From Setophaga petechia (lineage: Eukaryota; Chordata; Aves; Passeriformes; Parulidae), in the NCBI GenBank assembly GCA_024362935.1, contig JANCRA010000012.1:3224001-3288000 (forward strand): a stretch of DNA of 64,000 nt, given 5' to 3'. Position 1 is the stretch's first letter, and every line of letters begins with the position of its first letter. The notes below the pieces were generated by a model, which worked only from the letters and a program-made list of their open reading frames with translations, was not told where the DNA came from and did not search any database. Shown in pieces: positions 20,778 through 31,960 of the stretch. Both the position numbers and the translations under genes were made by a program.

Positions 20778-23700
20778 CAACCAAAAAACAAAACCCACAA
20801 ATCCCTAACAACCTACCCAAACTCATGGTTTATTTTATTATTTTTTTAAATTTGTGATCCCAGCTAGGCTCAGAACTACTTGAAACCTCTGGGATTGGAA
20901 ATGAGGAAAACGAAGACTCTAAAGTGCTGACAAAATCTTTTATTCAGAAAATTATGATTTACTGGAGTTAAATTGTACTTGCAAATGGCCCATAAGTAGG
21001 TACAAGAGTATTTAGTTTTAATAAACAGGTTCTGGATATACAGGTATTTGCATTACCTCCCTTAGAATCCACAGGTGAGGATTATAATCAGTTTAATATT
21101 TTTTTAGTCCCTCTCTCAGAGCAAATGGTGTGCTGTGCTTTTCACAGGGCCAGACACCTGGGGAGCAGTGACAGCAGTGAGGTCCAGGAGTTGAAGCAAA
21201 TTGTTCTTTAAAGCAGATGTGTTTCAAGTTTCAGAATGGAACCTGTGTAATGTTTATATTGAAATAGACTGCATCTTACTGGCAGACTTAGTGTTAGACT
21301 TTGAAACATTTATTTAAATTCTTTTTGCTTCTTTTGTACAATGACTGATCCCTCTATTTGAATACATTAGGTCAGACACAAAAATGCCGCCTCTACAATT
21401 TCACAATCTGTATGCAAAAAGAGCATGAATGGAAGTTATAAACACCCATTTGGTTTCCTGGATGGTGAAATGTTCCTTCAGGCTCTGCTGGTTTAATCAA
21501 TGCATGAAATAGATTACATTTGTTTAGGGTGGTGATAGCCTGACTAATGCATTGACTTCAGCTGGAAAAAGAATAGCCAGCAATACTTAGAGGAGGAGCA
21601 GTTAATCCACCCACATTAAAAACAGAGCAGTGTGATTTTGAGAGAGAGTGCCTTGGAATTGCTATGAAAATTTTGCACATGTTAATATGAAACAAAAAAT
21701 AACTTAGTCGTGTTTTAAGTAATAATAAATAAATCATTATCATAATAATGACTTGCTCAAGGATTGAAAGTATTTTAAAAGGTTTGTTCTTCTTTCCCAA
21801 ACTCCTTACACATGTCTAGATTGTGAAACTTGCATTATGTTATTTATTATCTGCTGACGAAGCATGATGGGGTTTTCTGATTTACTTGCCACATGATTAG
21901 CAAAAAACCTGGATTATTTCTGATTGCTCCAGTTAGGGAAATTAATTAATAATAGAGCTATTTCTGTTTCAGGAAATAGAGAGCAAACTTTTTGCTTCTG
22001 TCTGATTCCAGTGCGTTTGATGCTATTTTCATTAAAATCCAAGCCAATAAGGCTACTTTTTCAACCAGCCCATGAAACCAGAACTGGTTTCATAATGGGA
22101 ATTACAGTATTTTGGTTTCAAAAGGGCCATGTGGTACAGTCAGGCATGCTGCTCGGGCTTCAGCCAAGGAAGGTTTCTTTACCTCTGCTGGGAAATGTAA
22201 AGTGTTACAAATGGAGAATCACAGCCTCTTTGAAGTGCCCTTGAGGCTGGCATACCCTCATGTATAACTGCAGAAACGTATAGTATAGTGTTGGAATTGG
22301 AATTTGGAAAGAGAATAGCTCCACAGCTCTGGGAAATGAGATTCAAAACTTCTCAGACCTTTCTGCCTGTCCCCTCCCCTGGATGGACACACACATGCAG
22401 ACATGTATGAATGTGTGTAAGCAGTCGTGCTCAGGCAGTGATATTGCAGGAGGCTGCTGAGTAAGGAGAGGGCTTGGCTTTGTGTAACCAGCTCAACATG
22501 GGTGGTGTCCACTGCAGGAGACCAGGAAACAAAGATCCTTCTTCTTAGAAGCAGCAAATACTCAACTTGAAGTGCAACCAAATAACTGATCTCCTTGCCA
22601 GTGTTTGCAGAACTGTACAGAACAGCAAAGATGGTGAAAAGGTGCTGGTTCTTGTTGAAGATTTTGTCCATGCATGTGGGGATAGATAGGGATTAGGGCA
22701 GGGAGATTCCAAGCAATGCAGACAGGCTCAGAGCTGGAGATCCCTCTGTATAATGTCAGAACTGGTCAATCCATTCTTCTGACCTGCAAGCCTCTGGGAG
22801 GATGGCAGAGTTCAAAGTCTTCAAAATAATGCTTGGAAGTTGGTTCAGCTCCAGTTTGAGCTAAAATATGTTTTTGAATGCTATGATAAGCCTGAGTCTA
22901 TTTCATATCCTTATTTTGTTTTTCCAGAAATTTTATGCAAATTAAAATTTTAATGAAAATAGGAAAAAATAAGAGCCTGTGTCTCTGCTCACAGTTTCAA
23001 GTCACATTTTTTATAATTCTATGACAGCATGCATTTCTCTTTAAGTTTTTTTCTTTAGGGTCAATGTTATTATGCTATACCTGGTGCTTCTGTTCCAATG
23101 ATTATTTTTCAAGTGAAATTATTCCAAAGCCACCAGCCCATTCCAAAACCAAAAGTCGGTGGAAAACATTCTTTCATCATCATCCCTTTTTTTTTTTCCT
23201 GAGAAAAAAACCCTACCTCACTTGAAAGCTTCTGTGTTCTTGTAACCCAACCTTTTATTTGCAGCCATGAAAAAGTTAGGTTAGCATATTATATACATAA
23301 TCCTCAGGTGTTTGAGCTCCTTCAAATTTGTCACATAAGATATGTAGAGAGACTCTAAAGAGGTGTCCCGGGTGCCCATGTGTTAGGCTTTGTGTGTGAG
23401 ACTCGTGGGTATGTGATGACTGAAATGCTGGGTTTCTGCTCTATGACAAAAGGAAAAATTCTGCCTCCACCACTCACTCCCACCCTGTCATGTGGAAATA
23501 TTTATACTTTTAGATGGGACCATTCTGTTTGACATAAAACTGTGGCTCTGTGGGAATAGTTCTGGTCTCCTGTGAGCTGGATCTACACTCTCCATCCCCT
23601 GTGGTGCTTCCATGGAACACAGCAGCGTGTGGGGAGAACACAGGATAACCCTGCATGGTGTGTGTTTCCTTTAGGCTCACAGACAGGGGAAATGGGACCT

Positions 23701-25135
23701 GATGTGTGTGAATACTGAAACCTATAATGAGTTTAATATCGTGTTGAAGGGACTGGTTCAATTAAATTACAATCATGGACATATTTTTAAGCATGTTCCA
23801 ATAGAATATTTTAATAACCCAATCTATCTTAAGAACTTCTCAAATTCATTCTTATTCTTTTTGTTAAAATGAAAAAGGTAATAGTCTGATATCTGATTTA
23901 AAAGACAGATTCTGAAGGAAAGTCACAGCAGAATTTATAGCCAGCAAGGTGTACAAAACCAGTTTTCTTGCTTTTGGGGGACTTCTAAGCATACCAGCAT
24001 TGCAGATTAGATCTGATAAATTGATTGAATGTCAGATTAAGCAATTAGAGTAGCTACAAAATTTAAGAGGACATATGGGTAAGCTGGGAAAAGTGTAGAA
24101 AAGGGTAGAAGAAAGATCAGAGAAATTTGCTGGAAAATGAAAATATTTAATTTGCTAACAGGGATTATAGGCAATTTATGAAATCTAATATTAATGAGGA
24201 TGCCTTCTGAGCTTCTGTTTGAGATAGCAAGCTCCACCTGTGTATTTGTTTGGTTCCTGTGCCTTATACTGGGGTAGAATATAAAAGAAGTAAAAGAAGA
24301 TATTTCTGCTTCTTGCACACTGATAGCAAGAAAAGATGATTATACTTTGGTAATTTTTCATTGAAATGGAATAATGAAATATGGCTATAACCAAATAGCA
24401 TATCAAATAGCATATATTTTTTCCTTCTAAGTTCTGTAATTTGGGGAATTTTCTCTGATTTGAAAAGCTTTTTAATTCCTGTACTATGAAAATTTCCCCT
24501 TCTGTTCATGTGAAACACAGTTCGTCTCAGTGCATTTTTATTACATTGATTCTTTCACTGATGGTACACATTTCCATCCACAATTTCTTGGGTACTATAT
24601 TTTCCTGATTAAATTACAAACTCATTAGGTTTGGCAGGTTATTTTGTTATGCATTATATGAAATACCACATGTATCTAATATTTGATTGTATTTCACCCT
24701 CATTTTGCCACCACAAAATGGCTAACTGTGCCTGCTCTATCTGATTTACTAATAACTGTTATTGTCACAATATAGAGTTGCAGAACAAAAGGACCTTTTA
24801 GTAAAGACAGATGTGGTGTTTTGAAGGAATTATCATTTATCTACAAGACCTCAGATGAACCTCCTCTTTGCACAGGGGGAAACCTGAACTGTTCTAATCC
24901 TTACAAGTCAATTATCATCTAAACTGCTCATTTCCTGCTGCAATTCAAGATTCATAAAATCTGAATGGGATATGCATTTTTAATGTTATGGCAGGAACCA
25001 TAAATATTGTTCGCCTTGTTTGCCAGAATCTTAATACAATAATGACTATAAAGCTGCAGGAAGGAAAAATATCTAAGATGCATTGATTCAGTTTCATAAC
25101 CCAATAATTCTGACAACCTTTTCAAATGATTAAAT

Positions 25136-25157
25136 GGGCCTGGAGAAATCCAGGCCC
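25136..25157. repeat. GC-rich hairpin
   Basis: Perfect 8-bp arms GGGCCTGG (25136-25143) and CCAGGCCC (25150-25157) enclose a 6-nt loop. The arms are G+C-rich within A+T-rich flanks. No terminator or RNA gene is implied. Confidence 0.7.
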
Positions 25158-26836
25158 TGAAGTATTATCTCCATTTGTGAAACCCTAAATATTTTTCTGT
25201 TGATTTTTTTCCCCCCCTTTCTTCTTTTAAATAATGCAGGAGCAGGTGCTGGCATTTCAGTTCAACTAATTAGTTTCTAATTTACTGTAAACATCTTAGA
25301 ATTCCATGAGCATGTCTCAGTGGTATCTGAGAGGAAACAATCTACTGGTTCGATAAATCTCCTCTGAAATACCACTGAGAATTGACTGCATGAAGTGTAT
25401 GGCCTTGCTTAATATATCTGAGTTTTTTAGAATACACTGAAAAGCAAGATAAGAGTTCCAGGCTTTCTCTGATATTATCATTATCTCTGCAAAGACAATC
25501 TGAAGGAACCTTGTATTAATGACCCATTGTTTTAATTTTAAAAAGCTATGAAATGTTGCATTGTATTTCAATGCACTATTGGAATTGATCCAGACATTAA
25601 ATGTGCTTGCAGTGATATTGCCACAGGAATCTTCAGCAATGCTTTGCAGTATTTTTACATTCATGTGATTTGTGTATCTAATTTGTAGATCAAAATGTAG
25701 ACGTAAGTATTTAAATATTTCAGTTGTTTCTGGGTTATTGACCTCATAAAGTGGTTGCATTTACAATGAGAAAATTTAGTTGTAACCATTCATTAAAATT
25801 AACTAGGAACTTTATCTAAATATCTTTGTTTTTAAAATGTTTATGAACATGTTATATATATATACACATCAAACTTAATTGTTTTTTTTCCAAGATAACT
25901 AGAATTGGAAAAATGCTTGAATTTCTGTATTAGTATTTTTTATTAATATGTTAATTGTAGTAAAACATTTTAAAACAATGTTGTCTCCTTCTGTTTTTTT
26001 CTTCATTTATTATGAATTATCTTTAAATTAAGATAAATGACACTTTAAAGATACAGAAGGGTACTAAGCTATCCATGCTTTTTTTTTCTGACTTTGCCTT
26101 AAAAACCAAAGAAAGTTGTCTTAGTACAGATGGTAGGATTTACATTTCACCATTTGGCTGGAGCCCTGTCTTACCTCCCTGTGTGTTGGCAAATCCCTCA
26201 GGAATGCTCTGGAGCTGAACCAGCACTGGTGACACTGAAATCCCTCTCTCGGAGCTGCTACTCTTACCAACTGCTTGGCAACATATGCACCTTTCCTTTC
26301 TCCAGTGCCCATCCGCATCCTTTGCCCTGGTAGAACTATTCTGGCAATTTGCAAAGAACTGAGCAAAGGACTGGCTGAGGCTAACACTCCTTGTGTCCAA
26401 GGTTTCACTTACATTTTTTAATGTTCTGGAACTAGAAACAATTTTTCCAGGACACTTGAGAGGGTGATGAGGGAGGACTGAGTTGCTTAAAACTTCAGTG
26501 TCACCAGAGAAAATATATTTATAAGTGTACTTTGAAAGACAAAAAGCTAGATATGCAGGGTCCTGCTGAAAATTTGTCACAGCCTATTAATACAGGAGTA
26601 TACCAGGCTTTTGGTGTAGCTATTGCTTCTTGAACCTCAAAGACACTAATTTTTTATTGTATTTGAATAATTCACTCTTGTAAGAATGAGGTTTTTCTGA
26701 TATGCAATTTTCTTAACATTTCATTGGATATTATGTAGGAAAAAGTGAACACTAATATAAATGTTTACTGTCTGCTTATTTACAGACATTGATTTATTTT
26801 GATATTTTGGATTCTCAATCAGTAAAGGAAATCTTT

Positions 26837-26860
26837 AAAATACCTCCCATGAGGTATTTT
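26837..26860. repeat. Hairpin with perfect 10-bp arms
   Basis: AAAATACCTC (26837-26846) and GAGGTATTTT (26851-26860) are exact reverse complements separated by CCAT. No function is evident. Confidence 0.8.
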
Positions 26861-27488
26861 TGTGTGAGTGGCTAAAAAGTTGAATGGCTAAAAAGCTGAT
26901 ACCAGCTGGAACGAAAATGTGTGTAGACAACTCTGATGCATAGAATGCCAATTCCTATGTTTTTATGCAGGTCTTTTCATCTCTGCTTTCATTTGATACC
27001 TAATTTCTTTAAATAAATTCTATATTGCTTAATACAAGAAAATTGACATTGTCATTAAAGTAATATGTGTTGAGAAAAGAAAACCAGCTGAGAGATTAGG
27101 ATCTGTTTAGAAGAGAGCTGAAAAAAAATTTAAAATACCTATAAGTTTATGTGCCGGAAAAAAATGTTAACAGAAAATTATGTTGATTTACATAAGAGGA
27201 ATCCCATTTGATCTGAAGTGGAAAATAATGTAATTGCTACCTTTTATGTTGTAGAGCTTGACACATAAAGGGATAGAATCCTCAAGCTCCTTCTGATGGA
27301 TTTTCAGTTACTCTGGAACCGGAGCTGCTGTGCTCTGCACTGTCCTTGTGCCAGCAAAAGAAGCTCCAGCCCCTCTGGCTGGAGACATTTTTCTCATGGC
27401 ATCACTTCTATCCTCATTTAGAGGTTTTCTTGGCAGATCATTCCCAGTCCTGTACCCTAATATAAATTAGTTTAACTCTATTTAACTA

Positions 27489-27506
27489 AGTTTAATCGAT
27501 TAAACT
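27489..27506. repeat. Perfect 18-bp palindrome
   Basis: AGTTTAATCGATTAAACT is its own reverse complement, centred on ATCGAT. The nested TTTAAT/ATTAAA words could serve as paired homeodomain half-sites, but that is inference only. Confidence 0.85.
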
Positions 27507-29150
27507 GAGAGTGATGTGTGTTCTAAATGCATATTCCATGGTAAAGGAGGATCCTCTGTCCTATTTCACAAGTTTTAAACTTCCTCCCATTGCTGATAAC
27601 TCTGTCAAAAGAACCAGACAACAGCATCCCCGCCAAGCTTAATTATGCAGATGCAATGTTTATGAGAGATGGATTTTCCCCCCCTACAGTTATGAGAGTT
27701 AGAAATTTTCTTTTTAATATCCTGCCAAATTTCCTGAACTGTTTCCAAACTGAGCTGGACTGTCATCCAAATAGCCTCAGGAAATTTTATTGCTACATAT
27801 CTTCACACTGAAAAATTCAAGTCCTTAGTTTTCATGAGGAAACATTGGATTTTTTTCCATGCATAAAGGATCAGACCAAGTTGTCAGAAGTTCCTGGTCT
27901 TCTTCCTATCCTTACCATAAACAATGGGAAGTAACAATTTTTTTTGTTAAAATCTGAGTCAGAGTGGATGGTACAATTAGACTGTAATGTTGAACAAGTT
28001 ATTGAATAACCTCTGCCTCTCTGTCTCTGAAACAGGCAAGTAAAGGCCATTTTAAGGCTAATAGCAAGCTGTTAATTAGGTTTCCTAGAGCTACTTAGAG
28101 TTCTCATAAGGAAGATTTTATTTATATGAAATGATCAACTGGGGTTCCCTTAGTGACCCTTTTTGTTTCTCATACCAAATTTTCTTCTTTTTAAAGCTAG
28201 GAAATGGAGGATTTTTGGAGTGTCATAGATTAGTTGTATCTTTGTGGAGAAAACAGGAGGGCCTGAGATTAGGAAAATCAATCCTTACAAGCACCTCAGT
28301 GAACAGGCACTGCAGTAGGAGGCTACCTGGGTCTATGCAGTGCTGAGATCTAACAGAGTCATTTAGCAGAGGCTGCTGGATTGGTTTGGTGCCTGAGATT
28401 TGACTTTTGCATCTGACTGCAGTGTTTTTTTGTGTGGTAGTGGTTGTCATTCTTTCCACACGAGTAGCTTTTGGCTACATGTACTGCTGTTATTAAGTCC
28501 TCAAGTTATGGCTTGACGGCAGTGAACAGAACAATTTCTTAGCAGAAAATTCTTAGCAAGTGCACAAGTGACTGCTCAGTGAAGCATTGTAATTAAAGCA
28601 GTGATGGTATACAATCTACTAAATTACTTCAGACTGTCAAGGTGGTAAAGCAAATGCCAGCTCAGAGTAATAAGCTGAGCAGTAAACTCATAAAATAGTT
28701 ATTCTTTGTTCTGACATGGCTCATTTAAATCTCTTTTTCTCCTAATTCAATACCTGGAGAGAATCCTATAAATATTTTGGGTAGACATAAAAATGTTTCT
28801 TTAATATAAAATTATTGGAGCCTTTTACAGAAGGCAGCAACTGATAGTTGTCCAGTACTGCATTCCCACTGATGATGATTACTAGCCATGGGATAGTGTT
28901 AACCCTATCACACTGGGTTTTTTTGTGGGAATGTGGGAGAGATGTGTGTTCAACTATTACAAATTTCTGTTGCACTGGGATCAGTGGTTTTTTCTGACTA
29001 TTTTTTTCTGTTACTTTCAAACATTTTATCCTAAAAGCATCTCTATATATACGCACTATAATTTCATCCATCTTTTACAGGGATGTAATTTACTAATTTA
29101 ATTTCTTTTATATATAATGAGTTTGTTTTGATTGGGGTTTTTTCTGTTGG

Positions 29151-29177
29151 TTTTTTTTTTTAGTGTTTTTTTTTTTT
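29151..29177. repeat. Two poly(T) runs
   Basis: T11 at 29151-29161 and T12 at 29166-29177, within a generally T-rich patch (about 29100-29200). Confidence 0.85.
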
Positions 29178-31090
29178 GTATTTGTTATTTTTTAAATCAG
29201 AGCACATCGTAGGAATAAAATAAATCTCTTAGGCTTTGTTTTTATGCCTGTGTGCTTAATCACTGTCCATACTCATTTTCAATATGTTCAATAGAGCAGA
29301 AGGTAATGAGCACAGAGTGCCTAAAGTGACTGGATCACAATCTCAGTCATTCATAATTATGAACATTTACTGAATATTTTAAATTTTTTTAAGTTGATGG
29401 TGAGTATGGAGGACAAAAGATGAAGTGGTACTTCTCCCTCAGGATATCCATTTGGTTTCCCATATATTTTTGTACATTTGAACTTCTGGCCATTGGACTT
29501 TTGCTGTTTAATACTGTTTAAAGATAACGTTTTTAGCACCTTTTCCATATAACTAATGACTCTGGTATCCTCTCGGGTGGCATGTAGGTTTGAAAGAAGA
29601 AGCAATTATTTAACAAATTAATGAGGTCTTGGTGCTCTGATTTTTTGAAAGCTCCTGGAATTTTGCAAGAGTTCTTCTGTCTCAAATGTGTTTGACAATT
29701 ACTCATCTGATTCATATACTAGGATATTCTCACAGTAAAAACTACAAACACCTCCAAAAGGTTAGTCACCTTATTTTAAGGCTAGATGTGGAATTAATCT
29801 GTTCAGATGGCTGTAAATCTCCACAGCTATCTCTGTTTTAGGGTAAGACTCATATCTCCTATAGTAGGCATCTAAAACAGATCAGATGAATCCACATTAG
29901 GAGAAAAGAAATATGCCCTCGTGCAAGAAAAAAAAAAATACTGTTTCTTGGCATTCACTATCCAGGAGCTTAGATGATTAGCTTGGACCTGAAATCCAGC
30001 TTGGAAATGCATTAAGTTGTTTGATGCTTGCAACACAGACGGATGGTAAACAACCAGGTCGGCATAATGTGGTTACTGGTTTGCATAAAGGATGTAAGTC
30101 CATGGAATTCAAAAGAACTCTGTGAATTTACAACATTGTCTTCTCTTTTATTGCTATAAATCGCTGCAAGTTCATAGGACTGAAAATAGCCACACTGCTT
30201 TACAAGTGCTAAGAGGTTGATGTAGTAAGTATACTGAAAATTTTGGTTTAACTATTTTAGAAAAGCTTAGAATAAGCTTGCTGTGTCATCTGACCAGCCA
30301 TTCTCTAACATAATTATCTGAATGCTGGAAACTTTGAGCTGTTCCTTAAAATAAGTAAATGCATACTGATTTAATTAACTTTACACTAAAGTATAAAATA
30401 CCCCATAGACGGATACTGAGATTCAAGAATTCTGGAATTAACACAGATTTCTACTGTTATTCCATTGTTGAAACCTAAATGACTCTGCTCTTTGGTCCTT
30501 CTGCAGCTGATAAAGGTGATATGGGCCAAATGTTCAGCAAGGACTAACCTATGACATTAACCTGTGTCCCTCCTCACCTTTATCTCACCTCCTCCTTTTT
30601 TGTTTCCTCTTTTTTTTCTCCAGGCTTTTCCTGCAATACATGTGGGGGAGGCTGTCTGCTGTCAATGAAGGTTCTGCTTTCCAGTAAAAGCAAGTCTGGA
30701 AAAAAACATGGCAAATTTCAGTTTCCTAATTTATTTCTGTTATTTTCTGGACAGACATTCATAGGCAACACTTAGTAAATTCAAGAGATATTTGGCATGC
30801 TGCTCTTACTGATCATGTACAGAGCACCTGTGTGGTGTGTACTCAGTATGCCTGAGACCTTGGACTCCCTGGGTGTCCTGTAAAGTTCATGTGCACATGA
30901 ACAATACTCCCTGTTAGTCTGGCAGCTTATTCAGAGTCACTGCCCTGACTGTATGCCCCACTTTCCTAGAAGGCCCAACCCTCAGATGCAAGTCTACATT
31001 TACTGCATTATATGAAAATTCTCTATCCTATCTCCTGGTAACCCCAGTGGAAAGTTACCAAGTTCAGTAAAAGCCTTCCTTCTTGATTTC

Positions 31091-31143
31091 TTGATTTTAC
31101 AAATGGCCACCAATATGGTTTCTCGATTTTACAAATGGCCACC
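31091..31143. repeat. Short direct duplication, 32-bp period
   Basis: The 21-mers at 31091-31111 and 31123-31143 differ by a single base (T or C at position 2) and share CGATTTTACAAATGGCCACC-type sequence. This is a short tandem duplication with an unrelated-looking spacer. Confidence 0.85.
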
Positions 31144-31814
31144 TTTTCCTTTCAGTTTTTGGCTGACAGCTGCTTCTCATCTTGCTATAATTATCTTTTT
31201 TCATGCTCCATTCATTTGAAAACCAACTAAAGTTTTGATTAGGTTGCACTGAAGCTACTCTTCCCCTCAGCAGGATAAATAAAGAAGAGAATATTAAACC
31301 CACAATCTGATTGTGGAGTCCCTGCATTTTTCTCTTGGGTGAAAAGCAGAACATACGGATATTTATTATGGGAGCAAGTTTTCTGGGACTGCCTCTGATG
31401 CACTGACAGTTACAGCACCTTTGCTGAAGACAACTCTAGCATGAGCAGAAATGAAATAAAGAGCTTTAGGAAACTTTAATTAGACATCTCTTTTATACTC
31501 ATTTGTGATCTGTGCCATGCCAGACCTACCTCTTTTCAATCCATGGCATTATAAGCTTATCTTTAGCCTGTATTTTAAATAATAGAGCCTAATTATGCCC
31601 TGTTTTTTTATTTTGAAATTGGACGAATTCATTTATACATAGTGTTTACTTTTGATGCTTCAAAAGCATGTGGGACTCAATTCAGCTTACACTAAATTGA
31701 ATAAACTACATTTAAACATAAGCAAAACTGGTGCTTTAAAATATTAGAGCACAAAGTTTGCCTGGTTTATTCTAGGTGACATCATCCATGGCAGGACTAA
31801 TGCTCCTTGGGCTA

Positions 31815-31960
31815 CCTTCCCCTTCCCCTTCCCCTTCCCCTTCCCCTTCCCCTTCCCCTTCCCCTTCCCCTTCCCCTTCCCCTTCCCCTTCCCCTTCCCC
31901 TTCCCCTTCCCCTTCCCCTTCCCCTTCCCCTTCCCTTCCCTTCTCTTCTTCTTCCTTTTT
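31815..31960. repeat. (CCCCTT)19 hexamer microsatellite in a 146-bp pyrimidine tract
   Basis: Nineteen perfect CCCCTT units occupy 31819-31932, followed by two CCCTT units and a run of C/T sequence to 31960 without any purine. The minus strand is (AAGGGG)n and has many runs of four G at 2-nt spacing, an ideal G-quadruplex pattern; the plus strand could form an i-motif or triplex. The repeat has no stop codon in several frames, so it yields artificial open frames (Ser-Pro, Leu-Pro and Gly-Glu repeats). These are not genes. Perfect homogeneity suggests a young, length-variable locus; the assembly length here may be unreliable. Confidence 0.97.

Larger units (their letters stand above)
20601..31814. 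other. Long unique A+T-rich stretch
   Basis: About 11 kb with no gene or interspersed repeat that I can name with confidence. It contains an A19 run (20759-20777), small hairpins and palindromes (25136, 26837, 27489), a T-rich patch (29151-29177), a 32-bp-period duplication (31091) and a possible MIR-like remnant near 27981-28036 (see findings). The longest open frame is 147 codons on the minus strand (25317-25760), with no recognised domain. Confidence 0.5.

Noticed and set aside
22258..22671. 137-codon minus-strand open frame as a gene
   Set aside because: Composition looks random, no family is recognised and it has no supporting context.
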